Below are positions 1 through 10,200 of a stretch of 64,000 nucleotides of DNA, piece after piece. Position 1 is the stretch's first letter. The number at the start of each line of letters is the position of its first letter. The position numbers and the translations under genes are program-made. The DNA comes from Desulfobacterales bacterium (lineage in GTDB: Bacteria; Desulfobacterota; Desulfobacteria; Desulfobacterales; JAIPEE01): positions 124,001 through 188,000 of the forward strand of contig JAIPEE010000003.1 in assembly GCA_021737275.1 (NCBI GenBank). The letters are read 5' to 3'. The notes under the pieces are model-generated. The model had not been told where the DNA came from. It worked only from the letters and a program-made list of their open reading frames with translations, and searched no databases.

Positions 1-954
1 TTTATTTCAAAAACAAAACTTGTCCTGGCAACTGACGGAAGATTTGATATTCAGGCCAGATCAGAAGCACCTGATTATGATGTTGTAATCTACAGAGAGG
101 GTCTCCACAAAAGCATCAGTAATATTCTGAAAAATCTTGAGACAAACCGGATAGGCTTTGAAGGTGCCCGCCTTTCATTTATGCAGCACAAAAAAATTAA
201 CGAACAGCTCAAAGAAGAAAATTTTGATATCACATTCGTTGAGCTTGACGGTATTGTTGAACAACTTCGAATGATCAAATCACCTGATGAAATAGAATCC
301 ATCAGAAAGGCATTGCTTTTAGCTGAAGAGTCTTTCATTCTTTTTCAGGAAACATTTGAGCCCGGTATGACCGAAAAAGAAGCAGCGTGGGAACTGGAAA
401 AGATAATGCGGGAAAATGGCGCTGACCGTCTTTCATTTCCAACCATTGTTGCCTCCGGCCCTAACAGTGCCCTGCCTCATGCCGTTCCCGGCAACAGAAA
501 AATCAGGGAAAGCGAACCTGTTCTTTTTGACTGGGGAATTAAGTTGAACGGCTATTGTTCAGATATTTCCAGAACAACCGTTATCGGAAAACCTGATGAT
601 ATGTTTAGAAAAGTTTATCAGACTGTTTTTGATGCCCAGTATATGGCCATAGACGCGATTAAACCCGGCTCAAGCGCTAAAGCGGTTGATGCGGTTGCCA
701 GAAATTATATCCATAAAAAAGGATTCAAGGGAAAATTCGACCATAGTCTCGGCCATGGTGTAGGACTGGCTATCCATGAACTCCCCAGGTTAAGCCCGAT
801 TTCCGACGCTACCCTGGAACCGGGTATGGTCACCACTGTTGAACCGGGCATCTATATTGAAGGTTGGGGCGGCGTTAGAATTGAAAATATGGTTGCGGTC
901 ACTGATGATGGTGCCGACGTATTAAATGCATTTGAACCGGCCGGGCTTTTCTGA
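1..954 (+). CDS. Xaa-Pro aminopeptidase, M24 family (5' end outside window)
   Basis: Metallopeptidase that removes an N-terminal residue preceding proline; cytoplasmic. The reading frame is open from base 1, so the beginning of the creatinase-like N-terminal domain is cut off by the window edge. The M24 pita-bread domain is complete. Its dinuclear metal ligands are visible in order: FDWG, SDISRT, GHGVG with the His, HELPR, TTVEPG and RIEN. The TGA stop overlaps the ATG of the following xerD by one base (TGATG), so the two are probably co-transcribed. Assignment to the M24B aminopeptidase P branch is by motif; the exact substrate is not known. Confidence 0.92.
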   Translation, partial: FISKTKLVLATDGRFDIQARSEAPDYDVVIYREGLHKSISNILKNLETNRIGFEGARLSFMQHKKINEQLKEENFDITFVELDGIVEQLRMIKSPDEIESIRKALLLAEESFILFQETFEPGMTEKEAAWELEKIMRENGADRLSFPTIVASGPNSALPHAVPGNRKIRESEPVLFDWGIKLNGYCSDISRTTVIGKPDDMFRKVYQTVFDAQYMAIDAIKPGSSAKAVDAVARNYIHKKGFKGKFDHSLGHGVGLAIHELPRLSPISDATLEPGMVTTVEPGIYIEGWGGVRIENMVAVTDDGADVLNAFEPAGLF

Positions 955-1880
955 TGCCAACAAAGAGTGATTCGGATTTAAAAGTAACGCCTCTGGACAG
1001 ACTTGCAGACCGTTATTATAACTACATTCTTGTTGAAAAAGGGTTATCAAAAAAAACCCTCTCTTCCTACAGCCGGGATCTTTCCCGGTATTTTGATTAT
1101 CTGAGACAACAACACATCTCCAACGTGTCAAGTGAAGATACGCCGGTTATCATGAAACACCTGATTAAACTTAGGTCGGAAGGTTTAAACGCCAAATCAA
1201 GATCAAGACACCTTGTAACACTCAGGGGGTTTTATAGATTTCTTGTACAGGAAAAAGTGATTGATCATGACCCGGCACGAATTATTGATTTGCCCAAAAG
1301 CGGACTTAAACTTCCGGATGTTTTTTCAGTAGAAGAGATCAATTCATTATTGAGTGTACCCGATACAGACAAACCACTTGGTAATCGGGATGCCGCCATG
1401 ATGGAACTGCTTTATGCCGCCGGACTCCGGGTGTCTGAGCTGATTAATGTAAAGCTGCAGGATGTTAACCTTGAAGCCTGTTTTGTAAGAGTCCTCGGTA
1501 AGGGCTCAAAGGAGAGAATTGTTCCCATCGGCCTCCATGCCCGTGAGAAGATTGATGATTTCATTAAATCGGGCAGACCTTTATTGTTAAAGAAACATAT
1601 CAGTAAATTTCTTTTCGTGGCCAGAGCCGGAAAACCCATGACCAGACAGGGCTTCTGGAAACGCCTGAAAGAATATGCGCTCAGGGCCGGTATCAAAAAG
1701 AAAATTACGCCCCATAGCTTACGGCACTCTTTTGCCAGCCACCTGCTGGAAGGTGGCGCCGATCTGAGGTCCGTTCAGATCATGCTGGGACATGTTGATA
1801 TTTCAACAACCCAGATTTATACACATGTTGCCCGGGAACACTTGAGACAAATGCATACTAAATTTCATCCAAGGGGTTGA
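954..1880 (+). CDS. xerD: Tyrosine recombinase XerD/XerC
   Basis: Site-specific recombinase that resolves chromosome dimers at dif. The 308 residues are the usual Xer length. An N-terminal SAM-like core-binding domain (about residues 15-100) is followed by the catalytic domain. All catalytic residues are visible: Arg in AAGLRVSEL, Lys in GKGSKER, HxxR in HSLRHSF, His in LGHVDIS, and the Tyr in QIYTHV. The start overlaps the stop of the peptidase gene by one base. The general context (no phage or integron genes next to it) favours the housekeeping XerD/XerC role over a mobile-element integrase. Distinguishing XerC from XerD needs a phylogeny. Confidence 0.9.
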   Translation: MPTKSDSDLKVTPLDRLADRYYNYILVEKGLSKKTLSSYSRDLSRYFDYLRQQHISNVSSEDTPVIMKHLIKLRSEGLNAKSRSRHLVTLRGFYRFLVQEKVIDHDPARIIDLPKSGLKLPDVFSVEEINSLLSVPDTDKPLGNRDAAMMELLYAAGLRVSELINVKLQDVNLEACFVRVLGKGSKERIVPIGLHAREKIDDFIKSGRPLLLKKHISKFLFVARAGKPMTRQGFWKRLKEYALRAGIKKKITPHSLRHSFASHLLEGGADLRSVQIMLGHVDISTTQIYTHVAREHLRQMHTKFHPRG

Positions 1881-2011
1881 TTTTATTAAAACGCTATTAA
1901 TTGCACTCTCTTACCTTATCTTTCTTGACACTTAGAATCATTTTGTTTAAAATTATAAATTTAAAAATTAATATAGTCTATCTTTCTGATTTTTAAGAGG
2001 ATTTTTAACTT

Positions 2012-2056
2012 CCGGCTTGCTGTTATCACTTAATAACAATGCCGGTTGGAATTTTT
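2012..2056 (+). terminator. Rho-independent terminator between xerD and pfaD
   Basis: Outer arms CCGGC (2012-2016) and GCCGG (2041-2045) enclose an inner TGTTAT/ATAACA stem, and a TTTTT run follows at 2052-2056. It lies about 130 bases after xerD and 35 bases before pfaD, so it should separate the two transcripts or attenuate entry into pfaD. The rest of 1881-2090 is AT-rich with no other clear feature. Confidence 0.6.
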
Positions 2057-2090
2057 AGGCTTAAAAGAGATAAACGCGAGATAATCATAA

Positions 2091-3752
2091 ATGCTTCAGG
2101 CAATTAACAATAATCGTCCAGGCTGGTGGAAAAGGGGAAACAGTAATCCCGAGTTTGGCAATAAAGCTATCAGGGATGCTATTTTAAATGTTTCTCAACC
2201 TGTTTTCCTGCTTGATATGGGTGGAGATTTTGCGGTAGGTCATGGCGGCTCTATTACCATAGGAAGTGATCTGCCATTTGATACCGAAGGGCATCCATTA
2301 TGTGCTTACGTGCCGCCACTTACGCCTGAAGATCTTGGTGACAATGATTTTAAACGGTTTTATGGCATCCGGTATGCTTATATTGCCGGTGCGATGGCAA
2401 AAGGCATCACATCTGTCGAAATGGTTCAGGCAGCCGGGAAAGCCGGTATGCTGGGTTTTTTTGGTGCAGGCGGCCTCTCTGTCAGTGAGATCGAAAAGGC
2501 GATAGACCGTCTCCGGAATCCGGATAATGACTTTCCTTTTGGCTTCAATCTGATCCACAATCCCAGCGAACCGGATCAGGAGATGGCCGTTGTTAAACTC
2601 TATCTCGACAGAGGCATTGCCCTTGTCAGTGCTTCAGCATATCTGGACCTGACGCTCCCACTTGTTTTATACCGGGTAAAGGGCATTCACCGATCGTCTG
2701 ACAATCGAATCGTCTGCCCCAACAAAGTAATTGCAAAGGTTTCCAGAATTGAGGTTGCCAGAAAGTTTCTTTCACCACCTCCTGAAAAACTTCTTGCTCA
2801 GCTTGTTGAAAACAATCTGATTTCCGAAGAGGAAGCTGAACTGGCCGTATCAATTCCTATGGCAGATGATATTACAGCCGAGGCGGATTCCGGCGGACAC
2901 ACTGACAACAGACCCGCCATGTCTCTTCTTCCAACGCTGCTGGCATTGAGAGATGAGATGGTTGGCCAATACACATATCAGAGAATACCATGTATCGGTT
3001 TAGGCGGTGGAATAGCGACACCCGATTCTACAGCCGCAGCCTTTGCTATGGGTGCCGCCTATGTACTGACCGGCTCAGTTAATCAGGCGTGTATTGAGTC
3101 CGGCACATCGGAAACCGTTCGAAAAATGCTTTGTGATGCAAAACAGGCCGATGTTACAATGGCTCCTGCCGCCGATATGTTTGAAATGGGTGTAAAAGTT
3201 CAGGTATTAAAACGCGGTACAATGTTTCCATTTCGCGCATCCAGACTATATGATCTGTATAAAAAATATGACAGCCTTGAAAGTCTGCCTGAAAAAGAGA
3301 TTTTAACGCTTGAACGGGATTATTTCCGCTCCGGCCTCGAAAATGTATGGAGCCGGACGAAGGCTTTCTTTCTTGAACGGGACCCGAATATGGTGACACG
3401 CGCCGAGCAGGACCCGAAATTCAGGATGGCGCTTGTTTTCAGGTCATATCTCGGCCAGGCTACAGCCTGGGCAAACTGCGGTGAACCATCGCGTAAAATT
3501 GATTATCAGATCTGGTGTGGACCGGCTATCGGTGCTTTTAATGAATGGGTAAAGGGTTCTTTTCTTGAGAAATCCGAGAATCGCAAATTTGTGTCTGTCG
3601 CCATGAATCTTCTTTTTGGCGCAGCCTTTGCTACACGTATGAACTGGTTAAAATCTCAGAAGGTCTCGCTGCCTCCCGGGGTTGGAAAGTTCTCACCACT
3701 TGATCTTGATCAGATAAATAATTTCATGGAGGAACAGCAGCCTGTTTTGTAA
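2091..3752 (+). CDS. pfaD: PfaD-family trans-acting enoyl reductase
   Basis: FMN-dependent TIM-barrel enzyme of the 2-nitropropane-dioxygenase fold. In polyunsaturated-fatty-acid (PUFA) and polyketide synthases it acts in trans as enoyl reductase. The 553 residues match the PfaD family length. The N-terminal stretch with PVFLLDMGG, the KAGMLGFFGAGGL segment, SGGHTDNRPA and the flavin-binding IGLGGGIATP followed by GSVNQACIESGTS are family hallmarks. The gene lies 25 bases before the pfaA-like synthase and is surely its partner. In the canonical marine loci pfaD is last (pfaA-B-C-D), but here it comes first. The ribosome binding site is weak (GAGATA). Confidence 0.9.
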   Translation: MLQAINNNRPGWWKRGNSNPEFGNKAIRDAILNVSQPVFLLDMGGDFAVGHGGSITIGSDLPFDTEGHPLCAYVPPLTPEDLGDNDFKRFYGIRYAYIAGAMAKGITSVEMVQAAGKAGMLGFFGAGGLSVSEIEKAIDRLRNPDNDFPFGFNLIHNPSEPDQEMAVVKLYLDRGIALVSASAYLDLTLPLVLYRVKGIHRSSDNRIVCPNKVIAKVSRIEVARKFLSPPPEKLLAQLVENNLISEEEAELAVSIPMADDITAEADSGGHTDNRPAMSLLPTLLALRDEMVGQYTYQRIPCIGLGGGIATPDSTAAAFAMGAAYVLTGSVNQACIESGTSETVRKMLCDAKQADVTMAPAADMFEMGVKVQVLKRGTMFPFRASRLYDLYKKYDSLESLPEKEILTLERDYFRSGLENVWSRTKAFFLERDPNMVTRAEQDPKFRMALVFRSYLGQATAWANCGEPSRKIDYQIWCGPAIGAFNEWVKGSFLEKSENRKFVSVAMNLLFGAAFATRMNWLKSQKVSLPPGVGKFSPLDLDQINNFMEEQQPVL

Positions 3753-3777
3753 TTGGAACTGCTGAGAAAATTTTATA

Positions 3778-6700
3778 ATGAAGTCGAATGATCACATAGA
3801 TAATACAAATATACCCATTGCCATTATCGGCATGGAAAGTTTTTTCTCTAATGCTTCCGGCCTCAGGGAATTCTGGCGCCTGCTCTATCGCGGTGAAGAT
3901 GGTATAACAGATGTGCCTGAAACCCATTGGTCCCCGGAAGACTATTTCGATGAAAATCCCGATCGGCCGGACCATGTATATTGTAAGCGGGGTGGTTTTC
4001 TGTCACCCATCTCTTTTGATCCTCTTGAATTCGGGATACCACCGACAGCATTTGAAGCAACCGACACATCTCAACTACTCGGACTTGTTGCAGCCAAAAA
4101 AGCCCTTGATGATTCAGGATATGGAAACGGAAAAAAATTCAACCGTGATAAAACAAGTGTGATATTGGGTGTAACCGGTACTCAGGAACTTGTTATTCCG
4201 CTTGGCGCAAGGCTTGGGCATCCCAAATGGCGAAAAGCCCTGGAAGAATCCGGCATATCAAAAGAAAAGACTGAAGAGGTCGTTGAAAGAATTGCAAACT
4301 CTTATGTCTCCTGGCATGAAAATTCTTTTCCCGGACTTCTTGGCAATGTTGTTGCCGGACGTATCTGTAACCGACTTGACCTGGGTGGAACCAACTGTGT
4401 TGTTGATGCAGCATGCGCCAGCTCAATGAGCGCTATTCATCTTTCCCTGCTTGAACTGGTTTCCAAAAAAAGTGACATGGTCATCACCGGCGGTGTTGAC
4501 ATGCTTAATGATATTTTCATGCATATGTGTTTTTCGCGAACACAAATACTTTCTCCGACCGGCGACATCAGGCCTTTTTCAAAAGATGCAGACGGCACGG
4601 TACTGGGTGAAGGTATCGGCATGGTTGTCATAAAACGCCTTGAAGATGCTGAAAGAGACGGTGACAAGATTTATGCCGTCATCAAGGGTATGGGATCTTC
4701 CAGTGACGGAAAATCACAAAGTATTTATTCCCCGAGAGCTGATGGACAGGCAAAAGCGCTCAGGACGGCATATAAAAATGCCGGAATTTCACCTGAAACG
4801 GTTGAACTGATTGAGGCCCATGGTACCGGTACACGTGTCGGAGATATGGTGGAGTTTAATTCCTTATGTGATGTTTATGGTGAAATTAACCCCAATGGTA
4901 ACAGATGTGCTCTTGGTTCCGTGAAATCCATGATTGGCCACACAAAAGCGGCAGCAGGTTCAGCAGGCCTTATCAAAACCGCACTTTCTCTTTATCACAA
5001 GGCTTTGCCCCCTACCCTGAAGGCGAATGATCCTGACCCACGCCTGGGTATTGAAAATAGTCCATTTTATCTAAGCACACAAACCAGGCCCTGGCTTTCA
5101 AACAAAGAACACCCCAGGAGAGCCGGCGTAAGTGCTTTTGGCTTTGGCGGCAGTAACTTCCACATCGTTCTGGAAGAGTACTCGCCCCAAAAACAGGAGA
5201 TTTCATGGGACGGCTCTGTTGAAATTTTTGCTTTTTCTGCACAATCAAAAACAGATCTGACAATGGCTGTTAAAGCCGTTCAGGATAATTTAAAAAAGAA
5301 TGCGTCTGACAGTGAGATAGCCATATCAGCGTTTAATACCCGTTCTTCATTTTCCCATGGAGATAACATCAGGCTCCTGTTTATTCATGAACGAGGTCAG
5401 TCCATTGGTGATCTTTTTGAAAAAGCACTCTCTTCTCTAACTGAAAATTCAGACAAAAAAAACTGGAATGTCGGAAATATTTTTTATGGTGAATCCGGAC
5501 AACCCGGTAAAACTGCTTTTATTTTTCCCGGTCAGGGAAGCCAATACGTCGGTATGGCTCGTGACTATGTCTGTACATTTCCCGGGTCATCGTCCGCAGC
5601 GGAAACAGCCAACACTGTTTTTGGCGATAAAAATCGACTGAGTGATTTTATCTATCCCAAACCCGTTAATTCCGCTGAAGATAAGAAAGCCCAGGAATCT
5701 TCCCTTAGAAACACTGATATTGCTCAACCGGCTATCGGGCTTGCCAGCATGGCCATGCTTAAGGCATTAAACAGGTTTGGCCTGAAACCGGATGCAGCTT
5801 GCGGCCACAGTTTTGGTGAGCTGACAGCACTTTGCGCTGCCGGATGGATTGATATTGAAACCTTTTATACGCTTGCCTGTGAACGGGGTCGATTGATGGC
5901 TAAAGCCGGTGATGACAGCAAAAAAGGGGCAGGAACAATGCTGGCTGTCAAAGCACCGCTGGATGAGATTGATGCCATCGTTCAGTCCCTTGGCACCGAT
6001 GATATTGTTCTGGCCAACAGAAACAGTTATGATCAGGGTGTCCTGTCAGGAACGGAAGATGCTATTTCAAATGCGCAAAAAGTTATTAAAGAAAAGGGAT
6101 ATAAAACTGTAAAATTGCCGGTTGCAGCTGCTTTTCATAGCAAGCTTGTAGAAAATGCCAAAAAACCATTTAACAAAACGCTGGCCCGGGTTACCTTTAC
6201 CCCAACGGATATTCCCGTTTATGCCAATATAACGGGTGAACCCTATCCTGTTGATGAAAAAGCCGCTAAAAAACTTCTTGGAGAGCAGATTGTCTCTCCT
6301 GTAAATTTCGTAGGTGAAATCAACACGCTTTATGAACAAGGCGTTAGAACCTTTGTGGAAGTCGGACCGAAAACCGTTTTAACGGGCCTTGTTAAAAGTA
6401 TATTAAAAGATAAAGATATACATTCGATCGCTATGGACAGCTCTTCAGGTAAACAATTCGGAATTACAGATCTTGCAAAAACAATATGCGGCATGGCTTC
6501 GCTTTCATATCCGGCAGATATCAAACGCTGGAATGACACTTCAATCCCTGAAGTGAGTAAACAAAAAATGAGTGTGCCGGTAACCGGCGCCAATTTTCTA
6601 CCAACTGCCAAACCGCTCAAAAGCAAAACATCTGATAAAGAGCCTGTTTCCATAGAAAAAGAAAACAGGCCTGTTTCAACGGTCGCAAAAAAAGAGATAT

Positions 6701-9700
6701 TAAAAAGTGTTCAGTCACAAACAACAATCTCTGCGCCGGAGCAACCTTTACAACAATCGGTAAGCCATAAAATGAAAAAGGACAGCACAACAAACTCAAA
6801 TTTTATTTCCGAAGCGTTAAGTACCGTTCAGCAGGGGCTGAAGACCATGCAGGCCCTTCAGGCACAAACAGTCGATGCTCACAAGAAATTCCTTGATTCA
6901 CAGACCGAAGCAAGCCGTGTGCTTCAGCAAATGATGGAAAGCACAAAACGCCTCGCCGAAGCATCTATGGGAATCGCAGCAGCATCGCCAACAGCGCCTG
7001 AACATACCGCATATGTAACACCGCAAGTTCCGGATGCTATACAATCCGAGCCTGTTGCCACTGAAATGATTCAAAAAAATATCCAGGTAGATTCTGTTGA
7101 AACGCCTCAACAGGAACCTGCCCCTTCAGGAGCCGGCAATAATGAGATAAGTAATAATATTCTTGACGTGGTCAGTGCACTTACCGGTTACCCGTCGGAT
7201 ATGATCGGCCTTGATATGGATATTGAAGCCGACCTGGGTATTGATTCAATTAAGCGTGTTGAAATTTTCTCCGCACTTGAAGAGAAAATGCCCGGACTGC
7301 CGCCTGTTTCTCCCGAACAGATGGGTACCATGAGATCCCTTGGTGAGATTGTCGAATACCTGTCCGGCGTGCAGCAGACAAGTGCACCCGTTCAGGATAA
7401 CAAAACAATTCAAAACACAACTGCACCGGACAATGGTGACAGCGGCCTGATCAAAGAGAATATTCTTGACGTGGTCAGTGCACTTACCGGTTACCCGTCG
7501 GATATGATCGGCCTTGATATGGATATTGAAGCCGACCTGGGTATTGATTCAATTAAGCGTGTTGAAATTTTCTCCGCACTTGAAGAGAAAATGCCGGACC
7601 TCCCAACCGTTTCACCTGAACAAATGGGAACTATGAAAACACTTGAAGAGATTATTACGTTACTTTCAAAAGAGACTTCAAACAATATTTTAGAAACTAT
7701 ATATAATGAAAATTCAAATTCTTGTAATATTTTAAATAAAGTAACACATGATAATTCAAAATCATCCCGGATAGAAAGAAAAACGGTACGTGTAGCTGAA
7801 AAACCACTAAGCTCAGGCAAAAAAATATTGCTCCCAAAAGACACCGCTTTTTATGTGACAGGGGCACAAAATGAACTTTCTGAAGTGATCACAGAATCTC
7901 TTTTATCACAAAACATTAATGCAATATTTTTGTCATTTAGTGAACTGAAATCAAAAAAGAATCGCCAAAGCGCTGCCGGCCTTATCATTGTCTCAGGCAA
8001 GGTTGCGGGCAACGAGTTCCTTAAAACATCCTTCAGGATTTCTAAAAAACTTGCACCGGAACTTATTGAAAATGCCGCAATAGGCAATTCTGTTTTTGCC
8101 ACACTGACCTGTTTGGATGGTGCATTTGGATTTTCAGGAAATGCCATTGATAACCCGATACAGGGCGGGCTGGCAGGATTAACCAAAACGGCCGGGCTCG
8201 AATGGAAAAATGTTATTTGCCGTGCCATTGACACCGCACCGGACAGTAACATTCAGGATATTGCGGATGCCGTTGTCAGTGAACTGATAACACCCGATAT
8301 GAATGCGCCGGTTGAAATCGGTTTGAATGGAAATAAAAGACAGATTCTTGAACTTGAACATACTGATATTGATAATCAGACAGATGTCAATCTTGAAAAA
8401 AATGATGTTGTTGTTATCACCGGGGGAGCACGAGGTGTTACGGCTGAAGCAGCAAAAAGGCTTGCGGTTCAGTCAAAACCGGCTATCGCCTTGATAGGCC
8501 GATCCCAACTACCGGAAGCGGAACCGATCTGGCTTAATGGTATAAAAGATCCGTCTGCTGTTAAAAAAGCGATTCTTGACAATGAATTTTCAGGCAGAAA
8601 AGCAACACCTGCTCAGGTTGATCCGGCTTACAGAAAATACATAACTGCACGGGAGATCAAAGACAATCTGGATGCACTGAGAGCCGCCGGATCAACTGTC
8701 GCTTATTATGCTGCAGACATCAGATCAGCGCCGGATATCAAAACGGTTTTAAATAAAATCCATAATGAGTTGGGCCCTGTAAAAGCCCTGATTCATGGTG
8801 CGGGCGTTCTGGAAGACCGGCTGATCGTTGATAAAACCGTAAAACAGTATGAAACCGTTTTTGATACAAAAGTTAAAGGTCTGGAAGTTCTCCTGGAAGC
8901 ACTCAAAAATGACGATCTGAAATATATTGTCTTCTTCTCTTCTGTAAGTGCCCGTTTCGGTAACCAGGGCCAGGTTGATTATGCCATGGCCAATGAGGTT
9001 TTAAACAAGGTTGCCTGCAAGGAGGCTTCTACCCGTAAGTCTTGCAAGGTGATTTCCATTAACTGGGGTCCCTGGGACGGCGGCATGGTTACACCTGCGC
9101 TGAAACGAGAATTTATAAACAGAGGCATCGGATTGATTCCGATAAAAGCAGGTGCTGAAAGTATGATCAGGGAGATGGCATCTAATCCCGGCAACCAGCC
9201 GGAAGTGGTAATTGGAGCAAGTCTTAGCCCTGACGCACCCAATGTGCAAACACAAATAATACCCGTAAAGGAAAGGGCACCGCAAAGTAAGCTTTCCCTT
9301 GCCGCATCACGAGAAATTGATACCAAGCGTTTTCCCATACTTAAATCTCATGTGTTGAAAAAGACGCCTGTTGTACCCTTTGCCCTGATTACGGAGTGGC
9401 TTGGACATGGTGCGCTCCATGAAAATCCGGGATTGTCTCTTATCGGGCTTGATAATATGCGCATTCTCAACGGTATCAAGCTTAATGAAGAAAAAAAGGT
9501 ACTTCGACTCATGGCTGGAAAAGCCAGAAAAACAGGTAAAACATTTGAAGTAGATGTTGAAATTAGAAATGGTGTTAAAAACGACAAAGAGATTATTCAT
9601 TCGAAAGCAAAGGCGATTCTGGCCGGAAAACCATCATCTCCGCCTGACTTTATATCAAAACCATTGCTTGCCTCAAGCTCAGGGCTTGATGTTAAATATT

Positions 9701-10143
9701 TTTATGACAACATTCTCTTCCATGGCACTGATCTTCATGGAATAAGAGAAATAACAAACTATTCTGCAGAAGGAATGATCGCAAAGCTTATTTCTGCCCC
9801 ATCTCCGGACGTGTGGATGAAAGATCCCCTGAGAAGCAGATGGATCGGTGACCCGCTGGCGCTTGATGCCGCATACCAGATGGCGATCATCTGGAGTTAT
9901 GAAACGATGGGCATTTTATCATTACCCAGCTACACGGCCTCCTATCGACAGTACAGAGACAAGTTCCCGGCAGAGGGCATCACTGCGGTACTTGAAACTT
10001 TAGCGGCAACAGACCATAAGTTTACCGGCAACTTCACATTTCTGGATAGTGATAATATTGTGATAGCAACGATAAGCGGATATGAGGCTGTAATGGATGA
10101 ATCTCTTGCCGAGGCATTCAGACCGTTTCAGTCGGCCATATGA
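3778..10143 (+). CDS. PfaA-like multidomain polyketide/PUFA synthase (KS-AT-ACP-ACP-KR-DH)
   Basis: Iterative type I synthase of 2121 residues that should build a long-chain or polyunsaturated lipid. Domains by motif: ketosynthase about 10-460 (Cys213 in DAACASS, EAHGTGT, GHTKAAAGS); acyltransferase about 570-880 (Ser678 in GHSFGEL); a Gln/Ser/Pro-rich linker; two acyl carrier domains with phosphopantetheine serines Ser1157 and Ser1258 (LGIDSIKR); ketoreductase about 1540-1800 (VVVITGGARG, FFSSVSARFG, Tyr1735 in VDYAMAN); hot-dog dehydratase/product-template region about 1840-2110 (His1858 in SHVLKKT, Asp2030 in LALDAAYQ). The architecture matches PfaA, but with only two carriers instead of five to nine. 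No pfaB, pfaC or phosphopantetheinyl transferase is in the window. The product is unknown. Confidence 0.9.
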   Translation: MKSNDHIDNTNIPIAIIGMESFFSNASGLREFWRLLYRGEDGITDVPETHWSPEDYFDENPDRPDHVYCKRGGFLSPISFDPLEFGIPPTAFEATDTSQLLGLVAAKKALDDSGYGNGKKFNRDKTSVILGVTGTQELVIPLGARLGHPKWRKALEESGISKEKTEEVVERIANSYVSWHENSFPGLLGNVVAGRICNRLDLGGTNCVVDAACASSMSAIHLSLLELVSKKSDMVITGGVDMLNDIFMHMCFSRTQILSPTGDIRPFSKDADGTVLGEGIGMVVIKRLEDAERDGDKIYAVIKGMGSSSDGKSQSIYSPRADGQAKALRTAYKNAGISPETVELIEAHGTGTRVGDMVEFNSLCDVYGEINPNGNRCALGSVKSMIGHTKAAAGSAGLIKTALSLYHKALPPTLKANDPDPRLGIENSPFYLSTQTRPWLSNKEHPRRAGVSAFGFGGSNFHIVLEEYSPQKQEISWDGSVEIFAFSAQSKTDLTMAVKAVQDNLKKNASDSEIAISAFNTRSSFSHGDNIRLLFIHERGQSIGDLFEKALSSLTENSDKKNWNVGNIFYGESGQPGKTAFIFPGQGSQYVGMARDYVCTFPGSSSAAETANTVFGDKNRLSDFIYPKPVNSAEDKKAQESSLRNTDIAQPAIGLASMAMLKALNRFGLKPDAACGHSFGELTALCAAGWIDIETFYTLACERGRLMAKAGDDSKKGAGTMLAVKAPLDEIDAIVQSLGTDDIVLANRNSYDQGVLSGTEDAISNAQKVIKEKGYKTVKLPVAAAFHSKLVENAKKPFNKTLARVTFTPTDIPVYANITGEPYPVDEKAAKKLLGEQIVSPVNFVGEINTLYEQGVRTFVEVGPKTVLTGLVKSILKDKDIHSIAMDSSSGKQFGITDLAKTICGMASLSYPADIKRWNDTSIPEVSKQKMSVPVTGANFLPTAKPLKSKTSDKEPVSIEKENRPVSTVAKKEILKSVQSQTTISAPEQPLQQSVSHKMKKDSTTNSNFISEALSTVQQGLKTMQALQAQTVDAHKKFLDSQTEASRVLQQMMESTKRLAEASMGIAAASPTAPEHTAYVTPQVPDAIQSEPVATEMIQKNIQVDSVETPQQEPAPSGAGNNEISNNILDVVSALTGYPSDMIGLDMDIEADLGIDSIKRVEIFSALEEKMPGLPPVSPEQMGTMRSLGEIVEYLSGVQQTSAPVQDNKTIQNTTAPDNGDSGLIKENILDVVSALTGYPSDMIGLDMDIEADLGIDSIKRVEIFSALEEKMPDLPTVSPEQMGTMKTLEEIITLLSKETSNNILETIYNENSNSCNILNKVTHDNSKSSRIERKTVRVAEKPLSSGKKILLPKDTAFYVTGAQNELSEVITESLLSQNINAIFLSFSELKSKKNRQSAAGLIIVSGKVAGNEFLKTSFRISKKLAPELIENAAIGNSVFATLTCLDGAFGFSGNAIDNPIQGGLAGLTKTAGLEWKNVICRAIDTAPDSNIQDIADAVVSELITPDMNAPVEIGLNGNKRQILELEHTDIDNQTDVNLEKNDVVVITGGARGVTAEAAKRLAVQSKPAIALIGRSQLPEAEPIWLNGIKDPSAVKKAILDNEFSGRKATPAQVDPAYRKYITAREIKDNLDALRAAGSTVAYYAADIRSAPDIKTVLNKIHNELGPVKALIHGAGVLEDRLIVDKTVKQYETVFDTKVKGLEVLLEALKNDDLKYIVFFSSVSARFGNQGQVDYAMANEVLNKVACKEASTRKSCKVISINWGPWDGGMVTPALKREFINRGIGLIPIKAGAESMIREMASNPGNQPEVVIGASLSPDAPNVQTQIIPVKERAPQSKLSLAASREIDTKRFPILKSHVLKKTPVVPFALITEWLGHGALHENPGLSLIGLDNMRILNGIKLNEEKKVLRLMAGKARKTGKTFEVDVEIRNGVKNDKEIIHSKAKAILAGKPSSPPDFISKPLLASSSGLDVKYFYDNILFHGTDLHGIREITNYSAEGMIAKLISAPSPDVWMKDPLRSRWIGDPLALDAAYQMAIIWSYETMGILSLPSYTASYRQYRDKFPAEGITAVLETLAATDHKFTGNFTFLDSDNIVIATISGYEAVMDESLAEAFRPFQSAI
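7156..7595 (+). repeat. Tandem duplication of the acyl-carrier domain, 137 bp identical
   Basis: Bases 7156-7292 and 7459-7595 are identical over 137 bp (offset 303 bp, exactly 101 codons) and encode the carrier-protein core including the LGIDSIKR serine. The linkers between the copies differ. Identity at silent sites shows a recent duplication or gene conversion inside the synthase gene. Confidence 0.95.
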
Positions 10144-10200
10144 TAAGCGGAATAATTCAATCAGGTTTTAACCTTTTCACTACTGAATATTTAAAAAAAT

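Noticed and set aside
8979-9338. Long minus-strand open frames inside the pfaA-like gene (for example 8979-9338 and 7491-7844).
   Set aside because: They are shadows of the coding strand, lack ribosome-binding sites and have no recognisable motif.
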